Part shown: positions 1 to 7,661 of the stretch, piece by piece
How the letters are laid out: each line of letters begins with the position of its first letter
Numbering within the stretch: position 1 is the first letter of the stretch
NCBI GenBank assembly: GCA_020846295.1
Contig: JADLEF010000318.1
Coordinates: 1-38,756, forward strand
Direction of reading: 5' to 3'
Source of the DNA: Acidimicrobiales bacterium
GTDB lineage: Bacteria; Actinomycetota; Acidimicrobiia; Acidimicrobiales; CAIXPF01
Length of the DNA: 38,756 nt
Notes under the pieces: generated by a model
What the model was told of the DNA's origin: nothing
Database searches by the model: none
Seen by the model: the letters and a program-made list of their open reading frames with translations, nothing else
Translations under genes and position numbers: made by a program

Positions 1-70
1 CCCTAACGGGATTCGAACCCGTGTCTCCACCTTGAGAGGGGGGTGTCCTAGGCCTCTAGACGATCGGGGC
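1..70 (-). tRNA. tRNA-Glu(CTC), 3' end cut by window edge
   Basis: Read on the minus strand, the sequence starts GCCCCGATCGTCTAGAGGCC and has the D-arm, an anticodon loop CTCTCAA (anticodon CTC) and a T-arm containing GGTTCGAATCC, the layout of bacterial tRNA-Glu. Only the last two acceptor bases and the discriminator lie outside the window. Two oddities are visible: the middle pair of the anticodon stem is C-U, and the sixth acceptor pair is G-A. It decodes GAG; the synthetase gene gltX lies about 8 kb away in this window. Confidence 0.9.
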
Positions 71-101
71 GTGCCTGCTGCCCGCCAAAGCGAGCACGTC
101 A

Positions 102-130
102 ACGATACCGGCTGTGCCCCGGCGTCGCAA
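102..130 (-). promoter_or_regulatory. Putative tRNA-Glu promoter
   Basis: On the minus strand a -35-like TTGCGA (125-130) is separated by 17 nt from a -10-like TATCGT (102-107). Transcription would start near 95, giving about 25 nt of 5' leader before the tRNA. The same -35 hexamer with the same 17-nt spacing occurs before the Uma2-family gene near 34.77 kb. Confidence 0.5.
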
Positions 131-648
131 AGCGGCTTCCTCCCGCCGAGCACCTCACCGGCAGCTGCGCCACCGCACCGATCGGCGGGCCGGCGTGCAC
201 GCGAGCTGGCAAACCGCGATCTGCCCTTGGCGCTGGCGGATCGACCGCTCGCGTCAGCGCTCGCGCCGCTGCCAGCAGCGGCCACGGTGCGTGAGCACTG
301 GACGGAGATGTCCGACCCATCCGGCGGCCACATGGCGTTCCTACGGTGACGAAACGGTGGCTCGCTGCGTGGCGAGGTGGCCGTGCTCCGAAACGCGCGT
401 GCACCAAGAGGCTTGAAGTCACCACGACACGCACCGCCGATTCGTCACCGGAGCATCGCTAGCGTACCGCTGGGTATGGCACCTGCATCAACGGTGTTCA
501 CCACACTCCGTGGTTGAAGCGCGAGCGGTACGTGCGAGTGGGCGGCGGCGCGGACGTGGACGGGGCGTGGACGCACGGTCGTTCCACGGCCGGCTCGTTC
601 AGGTTCGCACCGCCGGCCGGCCTCGCAGGCTCAGCCGTACTTGCAGGA
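131..648. other. Intergenic stretch without a supported gene
   Basis: No frame here gives a recognisable protein; the open frames are low-complexity Arg/Pro/Ala products of high GC. The only structure I see is a perfect 8-bp inverted repeat with a 2-nt loop (GCCGCTGC-CA-GCAGCGGC, 265-282). The stretch lies between the tRNA-Glu promoter and the 3' end of the nitroreductase gene, so it may hold that gene's terminator. Confidence 0.5.
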
Positions 649-1326
649 TCAGCCGTTCCAGGGCGCGCCGAACGTGTCGTCGTAGGCGAGCTGGGCCACG
701 GGTTGGCGGGTGATGGGGCCGTGGCCCTTGCCCATCGGGTAGCCGATGGGCACCAGTGCCAGCGTCGCCCCATCGTCGGGGATGCCCAACGCCGCCTTCA
801 CCTCCGGCTCGCGCAGGCAGTGCAGCGTGGTCAGCGTGCAGCCCAGGCCCTCGGCCCGGCAGGCCAGCATGGTGTTCTGCACGGCGGTGTACACCGAGCC
901 GCCGCCCACCATGGAGATCCGGTCGAGGTTCTTGTCGGTGATGGCCATCTTGGCCGGGTCCGCGATGAACAGCAGCAGCACGGGGGCGTCGGCGAGGTGG
1001 TCGGCGAGGTAGTCGCCGGCGGCGAGGGTCCGTTCCATGGCGGCGAGCTCATCGCCCGCCATGCCGGCCTTCTCCGCCCGTCGCCGGCTGAAGCCCGTGT
1101 AGGTGTGCCACTCGGGGCCGTAGATGTCCGCCAGCGCCCGCTTGCGTTCCGGGCTGCGCACCACGATGACCTTCCAGGGCTGCATGTTGCCGCCCGTCGG
1201 TGCCCATGCCGCCGCCTGCAACACCCGCCCCAGCACATCGTCGGGGATCGGATCCGGCTTCAGGCGACGCACCGCCCGCAGCGTGCTCATCATCTCGTAC
1301 AGGTCGTGCACCTCGTCGCTTGCCAT
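649..1326 (-). CDS. Nitroreductase family protein
   Basis: A 225-residue FMN-dependent nitroreductase-fold protein. The N-terminal segment with RAVRRLKPDPI (residues 17-27) followed by APTGGNMQPW (42-51) matches the FMN-binding signature of the family, and the C-terminal LALVPIGYP element is also typical. Members transfer electrons from NAD(P)H through FMN to nitro, quinone or other acceptors; the substrate cannot be told. The ATG at 1326 was chosen over an upstream in-frame start because GAGG lies just before it and family homology begins there. It is divergent from the SDR gene across a gap of about 107 bp. Confidence 0.85.
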   Translation of the reverse strand: MASDEVHDLYEMMSTLRAVRRLKPDPIPDDVLGRVLQAAAWAPTGGNMQPWKVIVVRSPERKRALADIYGPEWHTYTGFSRRRAEKAGMAGDELAAMERTLAAGDYLADHLADAPVLLLFIADPAKMAITDKNLDRISMVGGGSVYTAVQNTMLACRAEGLGCTLTTLHCLREPEVKAALGIPDDGATLALVPIGYPMGKGHGPITRQPVAQLAYDDTFGAPWNG

Positions 1327-1396
1327 GGCTGCATCCTCGCAGCTCCACCCGGCCCCTCGCCCGCCGCGCCCTGCGGGGCCGCCCACCGTCGGGCGC

Positions 1397-1402
1397 TAGG
1401 GT
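1397..1402 (+). promoter_or_regulatory. Putative -10 element of the SDR-thioesterase pair
   Basis: TAGGGT, the same hexamer found directly before several leaderless starts in this window. Here it is followed by a leader of about 25 nt containing a good Shine-Dalgarno (GGGGGAGG, 1421-1428) before the SDR start. Confidence 0.4.
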
Positions 1403-1433
1403 CCGGCCTCGACACACCCAGGGGGAGGAATCC

Positions 1434-2231
1434 ATGGCAGACCGACTGGCCGGCAAGGTGGCCGTCATCACCGGTGGCGCGAGCGGGATCGGCGCCGCCT
1501 GCGCCCGCCGTTTCGCCGACGAGGGCGCCGACATCGTCATCGCCGACCTCGACGCCGCCCGCGCCGCCGACACGATCGCCGCGGTCGAAGCGAGCGGCCG
1601 GCGGGCCCGGTTCGTGCGCACCGACACGTCGGTCGAGGCGGACAACGAGGCGCTGGCCGCCGCCACCGTGGAGGCGTTCGGGCGGGTCGACTGCCTCGTC
1701 GCCGCCGCCGGCATCGCCAACGCCGACTACGTCAGCGGCCAGGACACCGGCGCCACCGGCCCTCGGGACATCCTGCGCGTCCCCGTCGCCGACTGGGAAC
1801 GGGTCATGGCGGTCAACCTCACCGGCGTCATGCTCACCGACCGAGCCATCGCCGCCGCGATGATCGCGGCCGGCAACGGCGGCGCCATCGTCAACATCGC
1901 CTCGTCGGCGGCGGCCATCCCCTTGCGTGGCGGCGGCGACTACTGCGTGTCCAAGGCCGGGGTGTGGATGCTGACCAAGGTGCTCGCCCTCGAGCTGGTC
2001 GGCCACGACATCCGGGTCAACGCCATCGGCCCCGGCTTCATCGAGACCCCGATGACCGAGGTGATGCGCTCCGACCCGGCGGGCGAGACGCTGATGAAGC
2101 GCATGACGCCGATGCGCCGCCTCGGCCGGGCCGAGGAGATCGCCTCCACCGCCCTGTTCCTGGTGTCGGAGGACTCGTCGTACCTCACCGGCCAGCTGCT
2201 GTTCCCCAACGGCGGCATGTTCACCGGGTGA
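1434..2231 (+). CDS. SDR family oxidoreductase
   Basis: A 265-residue classical short-chain dehydrogenase/reductase. It has the nucleotide-binding TGGASGIG near residue 15, the AAAG structural motif near 90, a serine-rich segment near 154, catalytic Tyr170 and Lys174 in YCVSK, and the PG-F-ETPM loop. The Asp after the second strand (VIADLD) suggests NAD(H) preference, which is inference. An insertion near residues 100-120 is longer than in minimal SDRs. The start follows GGGGGAGG at good spacing. The thioesterase gene begins 10 bp after its stop, so the two are probably co-transcribed; the substrate is unknown. Confidence 0.88.
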   Translation: MADRLAGKVAVITGGASGIGAACARRFADEGADIVIADLDAARAADTIAAVEASGRRARFVRTDTSVEADNEALAAATVEAFGRVDCLVAAAGIANADYVSGQDTGATGPRDILRVPVADWERVMAVNLTGVMLTDRAIAAAMIAAGNGGAIVNIASSAAAIPLRGGGDYCVSKAGVWMLTKVLALELVGHDIRVNAIGPGFIETPMTEVMRSDPAGETLMKRMTPMRRLGRAEEIASTALFLVSEDSSYLTGQLLFPNGGMFTG

Positions 2232-2241
2232 GCGAGCGACG

Positions 2242-2886
2242 ATGAGCGCGTTGAACGACGCCGACCGACACCGCGTCACCACCGCCCGCCTCGACGCCGC
2301 CGCGGCGGTGCGCGACCTCGTCCACGCGCTCGTCGCCCACGAGGCGGACGACGCCCTGCTTGGCGAGGTGGCCGAGCAGGCGAACGCCCTGCGGGCCCGA
2401 CTGGCCGCCGGCGAGGCCCGGATCAAGCCCGACGACGGGCTGAGCCGGTGGGAACACCCCCGTCACGACGGGGCCGAGCTGGCCTGCTTCGCCGACTGCC
2501 TGGTCGCCGGGCCGGCCAACCCGCTCTCCGCCGGCGGCGAGGCGAGCCGCGACGGCGACGAGGCCGTACTGCGCGTCACCCTCGCCCCCGGCTTCGAGGG
2601 CCTGCCCGGCCGCTCCCACGGTGGGATCGTGGCCGCGCTGTTCGACGAGGTGATGGGCCAGGCCCTCTACATGGAGGGCATCCCGGCCTACACCGCGTGG
2701 CTGCGGGTCGATTTCCGGGCCGCGGTGCCCATCGGTCGGCCGCTCGAGCTGCGGGCCAGGGTGCGCCATCGCGACGGCCGCAAGTGCACGATCGACGCCA
2801 CGCTGTTCGCGGACGGCGAGCCGGGCCCGACCGCCGAGGCGTGTTCATCGTGCCCCGCGACCGCGCCTGACCGCGACCACGCCTGA
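2242..2886 (+). CDS. PaaI-like hotdog thioesterase, C-terminus probably frameshifted
   Basis: A 214-residue hotdog-fold protein. GRSHGGIVAALFDEVMG (around residue 126) is the signature of PaaI/4HBT thioesterases, which hydrolyse acyl-CoA thioesters. The N-terminal ~90 residues are a helical extension. At the end, the frame reads PTAEACSSCPATAPDRDHA, but shifting at 2839-2840 gives TAE-(x)-VFIVPRDRA with a stop at 2868-2870, which looks like the normal end of the fold. I infer loss of one base there, by mutation or sequencing error. It lies 10 bp behind the SDR gene and converges on the SCO6745-family gene. Confidence 0.82.
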   Translation: MSALNDADRHRVTTARLDAAAAVRDLVHALVAHEADDALLGEVAEQANALRARLAAGEARIKPDDGLSRWEHPRHDGAELACFADCLVAGPANPLSAGGEASRDGDEAVLRVTLAPGFEGLPGRSHGGIVAALFDEVMGQALYMEGIPAYTAWLRVDFRAAVPIGRPLELRARVRHRDGRKCTIDATLFADGEPGPTAEACSSCPATAPDRDHA

Positions 2887-2925
2887 CCGCGGCGGCCGCC
2901 GCCCGGACCGATCGGTCGCTCAGGC
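2881..2925. terminator. Possible bidirectional terminator between convergent genes
   Basis: Nested palindromes fill the gap: GCGGCGGCCGCCGC (2889-2902), GACCGATCGGTC (2906-2917), and outer GCCTGA/TCAGGC arms that contain the stop codons of both convergent genes. There is no T-tract, so the assignment rests on position and symmetry. Confidence 0.35.
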
Positions 2926-3684
2926 GCCGGTGGCCGAAGCGTGCAGCGCACCGACCAGCTCCACGAAACGAGCCCGCTGCGACGGGCTGAACACTTCGTA
3001 GGCGGCCGACGCGATCCGGTCGGTGATCTCCTCCGCCTCGACGCGGGCGGCGGCCAGGTCCTCCGCCTCCTCGTAGGGCCCCGTCCAGCCGAACCGCTCG
3101 GCGCGCTCGGCACCACCCCGCCCGGCGGGCGCCGCCATGATCGCCGCCACCGGGGACAGGCCCATCGCCATCACCCCGGTGATGTGCGCCCCACCGCGGT
3201 GCTCCCGCAGCACGTGCAACGCCAGCGCGGCGCGACCCGCGGCGTCCAGCCCCGGGACCTGCAACGATCGCCACCCGGCGAACAACGCTCCCACCGCCGG
3301 CCACCCGGCGGCGGCCACCGCCTCCGCCATCGACGCCACCTCCAACAGGTCCGCCTCCGGTACGGTCCGCCACGTCCGTGCCGCCCACGCTCCCGCCGCG
3401 TGGGCGTAGTAGCGCGACGCCTCGTGCGGATCCTGTCCGACAGGCCGGCTCTGCCACAGCGGCTTCAGCGTCTCGGGGCTCACGAACCCGAAGGCGGCCA
3501 CCACCACGTCGGCATCCACGTTGCCCAGCACCCCGCCGCGGCCCACCGCCCAGAACGACCGACCGGGTAGGCCGATCTCAGCACCGAAGGCCGGCGTACC
3601 GGGATCGAGCATCCAGGTCGAGCCGATCACCAGGATCTGCAGGCCGGTGGCGTTGACGACGTCGCGTGCGGAGAGGCTGGTCAC
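2920..3684 (-). CDS. SCO6745-family protein (helix-rich, HTH-like)
   Basis: About 254 residues from the GTG start. It resembles the actinobacterial SCO6745 family: an early FWAVGRGGVLGNVDADVVVAAFGFVSP-type segment, an Ala-rich central helical region, and the conserved LREHRGGAHITGVMAMGLSPVAAIMA block. Members are predicted helical, HTH-like proteins; no biochemical function is established that I can cite. I chose GTG at 3684 because TAGGGT lies 7 nt upstream with no Shine-Dalgarno, fitting a leaderless mRNA; an ATG at 3717 would add 11 residues. Confidence 0.72.
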   Translation of the reverse strand: MTSLSARDVVNATGLQILVIGSTWMLDPGTPAFGAEIGLPGRSFWAVGRGGVLGNVDADVVVAAFGFVSPETLKPLWQSRPVGQDPHEASRYYAHAAGAWAARTWRTVPEADLLEVASMAEAVAAAGWPAVGALFAGWRSLQVPGLDAAGRAALALHVLREHRGGAHITGVMAMGLSPVAAIMAAPAGRGGAERAERFGWTGPYEEAEDLAAARVEAEEITDRIASAAYEVFSPSQRARFVELVGALHASATGA

Positions 3685-3691
3685 GCGCCGG

Positions 3692-3697
3692 ACCCTA
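3692..3697 (-). promoter_or_regulatory. -10 element of a putative leaderless promoter
   Basis: TAGGGT on the minus strand, 7 nt before the GTG at 3684. Spacing and hexamer match those before the FAD oxidoreductase (28232-28237). Confidence 0.45.
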
Positions 3698-3754
3698 CCC
3701 GAAACGGCAACGGCCACCCGGTGGAACCGGATGGCCGTCGAACTGCGCTTCGAG

Positions 3755-3826
3755 CTCGGGGGAGAGGACTCGAACCCCTAACAACAGGGCCAGAACCTGC
3801 CGTGTTACCTATTACACCACCCCCGA
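3755..3826 (-). tRNA. tRNA-Gln(CTG)
   Basis: A complete cloverleaf of 72 nt including the discriminator G; CCA is not encoded. Acceptor arms TCGGGGG/CCCCCGA pair perfectly, the anticodon loop is TTCTGGC with anticodon CTG (reads CAG), and the T-loop is TTCGAGT. The D-arm sequence GGTGTAATAGG resembles other bacterial tRNA-Gln. Its 5' end lies only 16 bp after the stop of the acyl-CoA ligase gene. Confidence 0.95.
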
Positions 3827-3839
3827 AGGGCGAGAAGAC

Positions 3840-3869
3840 AGGTTACCCGGTCGAGATGCCGGAGGCCAA
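3840..3869 (-). promoter_or_regulatory. Putative tRNA-Gln promoter inside the ligase 3' end
   Basis: On the minus strand TTGGCC (3864-3869), an 18-nt spacer and TAACCT (3840-3845). The -10 hexamer contains the TAA stop codon of the upstream ligase gene, and the tRNA begins 13 nt beyond it, which leaves a leader of about 6 nt. Confidence 0.45.
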
Positions 3870-5339
3870 CTGTTGGCGGAGACGGAACTTCTGCACCTTG
3901 CCCATCACGTTGCGGGGCAGCGCGTCGACGAACACCACCGCCGCCGGGTGCTTGAAGCGGGCCAGCCGCCCCTCGAACAGGGCGCGCACCGCCGGCTCGT
4001 CCAGGGCGCCGGCGGTCCGAGGCACCACCACGGCGACGGGGACCTCCCCCCAGCGGGCGTCGGGCCGGCCCACCACGGCCGCCTCCGCCACATCGGGGCA
4101 ATCGGCCAGCACCGCCTCGAGCTCCGCCGGATAGATGTTCTCGCCGCCGGAGATCACGACGTCCTTGCTGCGATCCACGATGTGCCACCAGCCCTGCGGG
4201 TCGCGGCGGGCGATGTCGCCGGTGCGGAACCAGCCACCCGGCAGGAACGCCGCCGCGGTGGCCTCCTCGTCGCGCCAATAGCCGCGCACCACGTTGGTGC
4301 CGCGCACCGCCACCTCCCCCGGCTCGCCGGCCGGGACGTCACGGCCGTCCGGACCGACCAGGCGCAGCTCGCAGTGCGGCACCGGCTTGCCGCAGGACCC
4401 GACCCGTTCCACCGCGTGCTCGAAGCGCAGCGCGATCGCCGTCGGCCCCGTCTCCGTCGCGCCGTACACCTGCCCGCAGGGCACGCCGCGCTCGTGAAAG
4501 GGACGGATCAGTGCCTCGGGCACCACCGACGACCCGGTCATCACCCCGCGCAGGGACGACAGATCCGCGCCGGCCCAACCGGGATGGCGGTGCAGCGCGC
4601 TCATGGTGGCCGGAACCAGCAGGCTGGTCGTCGGCTGCCAGCGCTCGACATCCTCCAACCAGGCGCCGGGGTCGAACGCGGCGTGCAAGCGGACCGCGGC
4701 CCCGGCGGCGAGCGCGGGCAACGTCTGGATGCACAGCCCGCCCACGTGGAACAGCGGCAGCACCGTCAGCACCCGATCCGTCGGGGTGAAATCGTGGGCG
4801 AACTGGGCATTGAGCGCGTTGGCCAGCACCGCCCGCTGGTCGAGCACCGCGCCCTTGGGCAGGCCGGTCGTGCCCGACGTGTACACGATCAGCATCGGAT
4901 CCCCGGGCCGGCCCTGCACGGCGGGCGGTGCCACGGTGTCGGTCACGGGAGGCGGCTCGAGCCCGAGCGACGGCCACTCCGTCCCGATCGCGGCGCGGAG
5001 CTCCTCGGCCACCACGACCACCACCGGCTCGCAATCGGTCAGCTGGTAGCCCAGCTCCGCCGGCGTCAGCCGCCAGTTGAGCGGCACCAGGGCGGCGCCG
5101 AGCCGGGCGCAGGCGAAGAACACGAACAGCTGGCTCGGGTGGTTGTGACCCAGGTACGCCACCCGGTCCCCCGAGCCGACCCCGTGCTCCGCCCCGAGCA
5201 CGTCCACCCAGCGCTGGACCTCGGCGGCGAACCCGGCGTAGCTCCACCGTTCGGATCCGAACGACAACGCCTCGGCGTCGGGCCGGTGGTCGGCCCAGGT
5301 CGTGATCCAACTCGACAGCGGCAGCGCCGGAGCGCTCAC
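3843..5339 (-). CDS. Acyl-CoA synthetase / AMP-dependent ligase
   Basis: A 498-residue member of the ANL (adenylate-forming) superfamily. It contains the P-loop-like YTSGTTGLPKGA, the adenine-binding QVYGATETGP, the TGD of WFRTGDIARRD, the hinge region DRSKDVVISGGENIYPAE, and the C-terminal catalytic lysine context PRNVMGKVQKF. These catalyse ATP-dependent activation of a carboxylate to an acyl-adenylate and then acyl-CoA; substrate unknown. The GTG start at 5339 overlaps the TGA of the acyl-CoA dehydrogenase gene, so translation is probably coupled. An in-frame ATG further upstream would lie inside that gene and is less likely. Confidence 0.9.
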   Translation of the reverse strand: MSAPALPLSSWITTWADHRPDAEALSFGSERWSYAGFAAEVQRWVDVLGAEHGVGSGDRVAYLGHNHPSQLFVFFACARLGAALVPLNWRLTPAELGYQLTDCEPVVVVVAEELRAAIGTEWPSLGLEPPPVTDTVAPPAVQGRPGDPMLIVYTSGTTGLPKGAVLDQRAVLANALNAQFAHDFTPTDRVLTVLPLFHVGGLCIQTLPALAAGAAVRLHAAFDPGAWLEDVERWQPTTSLLVPATMSALHRHPGWAGADLSSLRGVMTGSSVVPEALIRPFHERGVPCGQVYGATETGPTAIALRFEHAVERVGSCGKPVPHCELRLVGPDGRDVPAGEPGEVAVRGTNVVRGYWRDEEATAAAFLPGGWFRTGDIARRDPQGWWHIVDRSKDVVISGGENIYPAELEAVLADCPDVAEAAVVGRPDARWGEVPVAVVVPRTAGALDEPAVRALFEGRLARFKHPAAVVFVDALPRNVMGKVQKFRLRQQLASGISTG

Positions 5340-6562
5340 CGGCCCGCCTCGACCACCCCGTCGCGCTCGCCCGGCTCGTACAGCGTGTCGACACCGATGC
5401 GCTCGAGGCAGATCTCGGCCGTCCACGGCAGCATCAACGACCCGCAGCGGCTGTCGCGGTAGTAGCGCTCCAACGGGAAGTCGCGGGAGATGGACCCGCC
5501 GCCGCAGGTGCGGATGGCGAGCCGGCAGATCTCGTTGGACAGCTCCATCACCGTGTACTGGGTGGAGAACGCCCGCATGCGGACGTCACGGGGCGGATCC
5601 ACCCGCGCCTCGGTGATGGCCCGCAGGAACATCGCCCACGCCTGGTCGAGCTTCACCCGCATCTCCGCCACCGCCAGCTGCTTGGTGCTGCTGGCGCGCC
5701 GTGGCTCGCCCTTGGTGCCCGGCACCTCGCCGCGCAGGTAGGCCACGGTGAAGTCGAACGCGGCCTGCGCCACGCCGATGTAGGTGGGGCACAGCGTCAT
5801 GAACATGTGCGGCCAACGCCGGGCCATCTGGGCGAAGATACCGCGCGGCATGACCTGCCGTTCGGTCGGCACGAACACGTCGTGCAGCTCGAGCGTGCGG
5901 CTCACGGTCGCCCTCATGCCGAGCGTGTCCCAGGTGCCGGAGATGGAGAACCCCGGCGAATCGGCCCGCACACCGAGGAACAGCGTGTCGGCATAGCTGG
6001 GCTCGCGGCCCGCGACCGCCTCGGTGCAGGTGATCGTGTACACGTCCGCCGCGCCGGACAGCGAGGCGAAGTGCTTGCGGCCGTTCAGCAACCAGCCGCC
6101 GTCCACCGGGGTGGCGGTCGTCTCCCACGCCTGGGGTCCGGTGCGCATCTTCGAACCGGGCTCGGAGAACGGCTGGGCGTACAGCGTGCCGTTGTCCACG
6201 ATGTCGCGGTACATCTCCGTGCGGCGCCGCTCGTGCTCCTCGCGCATGGCGGGGTCCATGTCGAGATCGTCGCAGAACCCGGCCGACCACAGCACCGACA
6301 CGCTGTGCATGTTGAACGACAGGGTGGTGGCACCGCAGTACCGGCCCAGCTCGGCGGCGACGAGCATGTACTGCCGGTAGGTGGCGCCCATGCCGCCGAG
6401 GTGCTCGGGCACGCACAGGGCCAGCAAGCCGTGCTCGCGGAGGTCGGCGTAGTTCTCGAAGGGGAACGTGCCGGAACGGTCGTAGCCGGCGGCCCGGGGG
6501 GCGAAGCGCTCGCGGCCGAGGCGGCCGGCGAGCGCGATGGCGTCGTCGAGATCGGGGGTCAT
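5336..6562 (-). CDS. Acyl-CoA dehydrogenase family protein
   Basis: A 408-residue flavoprotein with the three-domain acyl-CoA dehydrogenase layout: N-terminal helices with the GLLALCVPEHLGG region, a middle beta-domain (YAQPFSEPGSK, then GWLLNGRKHFASLSGAADVY), and a C-terminal helical domain ending RCGSLMLPWTAEICLERIG. Members oxidise acyl-CoA thioesters with FAD. The usual YEGT-type segment carrying the catalytic Glu is replaced by LPWTAEI, as in a divergent actinobacterial subgroup, so the catalytic base cannot be assigned with certainty. Its stop overlaps the ligase start; the NicX-like gene ends 40 bp upstream. The three may form one degradative unit. Confidence 0.88.
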   Translation of the reverse strand: MTPDLDDAIALAGRLGRERFAPRAAGYDRSGTFPFENYADLREHGLLALCVPEHLGGMGATYRQYMLVAAELGRYCGATTLSFNMHSVSVLWSAGFCDDLDMDPAMREEHERRRTEMYRDIVDNGTLYAQPFSEPGSKMRTGPQAWETTATPVDGGWLLNGRKHFASLSGAADVYTITCTEAVAGREPSYADTLFLGVRADSPGFSISGTWDTLGMRATVSRTLELHDVFVPTERQVMPRGIFAQMARRWPHMFMTLCPTYIGVAQAAFDFTVAYLRGEVPGTKGEPRRASSTKQLAVAEMRVKLDQAWAMFLRAITEARVDPPRDVRMRAFSTQYTVMELSNEICRLAIRTCGGGSISRDFPLERYYRDSRCGSLMLPWTAEICLERIGVDTLYEPGERDGVVEAGR

Positions 6563-6602
6563 CGGTGGATGCTGCTTCCAGTCGGCTCGTGTCGGGCGTG
6601 GC

Positions 6603-7649
6603 TCAGGCCAGCTCGCCCTGCAGCACCCCGCGGTCGACCACGACGGTGCCGTCGAGCGAGACGGTGCAGTTGCGCAGCGGCAGGTCGAAGTGGCCCTGCG
6701 TGTAGCGCCCGGCCTTCTCGTTGGCGCCGGTGGAGTACAGGAAGTTCCCGCCGAAGGCCCGCTGCTCGGTGCCGTTGGTCTGGCTGCGGTCGTACATCGT
6801 CATCGCGTCCCAACGGGCGGCCTGGTTCATGCCCCAACCGACGTGCGAGGTGGCGTACGCCTCCCGATCGCCCCATGCCGCGAAGTACGAACGCATCAGG
6901 TCGGCGTCAACCCCGGTGCCCTTGATGTCCACCACGTAGTCGTTCTCGATGGTGAGGTCGATGGCGCTCTCGAGGTAGCGCTTGAACGTGAGGTTGATGT
7001 CCCCCGGCGCCATCACCACCCGCCCGTTGACCGTGTCGGGCAACGGGAAGCACAGGCACAGCCCGCCCGGCCAATGGCTGATCGAACCCTTGCGGGTCGT
7101 GTAGCCCCAGCCGCCGCCGCACACCGCGTCGGCGATGTCGACGGTGAGATCGGTCCCCGCCTCCGAGGTGACCCGCATCTCCTTCGCCGCCATGAGCAGC
7201 TTCACCCCGGCCTTGACCTTGTCCTCCAGGGCGGGGTCGGGCTTCATGCGCTCGAGGAGCTCAGGGTGCTCGTTGGACACCATCAGGATCCGGGTCCCGC
7301 CGGCCAGCACCGTGGGCAGCTCCGGCGCGTGCAGCAGGCCTTCCACCGTGCAGTCGACCACGAAGCTGGACGACGCCAGCGCGCCGATCACCGGATCGAG
7401 CCCGCCCAGCGCCACCGACGCCCCGGTGGAGCGCACCGGCACGATGGCGGTCTGTCGTGGCGAGGGGACCACCACGTGGAACGGGGTTGCGCCCATCCGC
7501 TGCAGGGCAAGCTCGGCGAGGTTGACGTTGACCTGACGGCTCTGGGACTCCGAGAGGATCGCGCACACCTCGCCCGGCTGGACGCCGCACAGGGTGAACA
7601 CGTCGACGAAGGTGTCGATCCACTTGCCTTCGATGCGCTCGATCAGCAT
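6603..7649 (-). CDS. NicX-like (2,5-dihydroxypyridine 5,6-dioxygenase / M29-fold) protein
   Basis: 348 residues, close in length to NicX of nicotinate degradation, which uses one Fe(II) to open the ring of 2,5-dihydroxypyridine. The C-terminal half follows NicX closely as I recall it: HWPGG, GDINLTFKRY, SHVGWGMNQAARWDAM, FGGNFLYSTG and GHFDLPLRNC. The NicX iron ligands His265, His318 and Asp320 would correspond to His269, His320 and Asp322 here. Some relatives are annotated as M29 aminopeptidase-like, so the exact substrate is open. The neighbouring acyl-CoA dehydrogenase and ligase support a catabolic role. The ATG has no Shine-Dalgarno and follows TAACAT by 6 nt. Confidence 0.75.
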   Translation of the reverse strand: MLIERIEGKWIDTFVDVFTLCGVQPGEVCAILSESQSRQVNVNLAELALQRMGATPFHVVVPSPRQTAIVPVRSTGASVALGGLDPVIGALASSSFVVDCTVEGLLHAPELPTVLAGGTRILMVSNEHPELLERMKPDPALEDKVKAGVKLLMAAKEMRVTSEAGTDLTVDIADAVCGGGWGYTTRKGSISHWPGGLCLCFPLPDTVNGRVVMAPGDINLTFKRYLESAIDLTIENDYVVDIKGTGVDADLMRSYFAAWGDREAYATSHVGWGMNQAARWDAMTMYDRSQTNGTEQRAFGGNFLYSTGANEKAGRYTQGHFDLPLRNCTVSLDGTVVVDRGVLQGELA

Positions 7650-7655
7650 GGCGGG

Positions 7656-7661
7656 ATGTTA
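7656..7661 (-). promoter_or_regulatory. -10 element before the NicX-like gene, overlapping a stop codon
   Basis: TAACAT on the minus strand, 6 nt before the ATG at 7649. Its TAA is also the stop codon of the DUF218 gene, so the dioxygenase could be expressed from its own leaderless transcript or by read-through. Confidence 0.35.
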
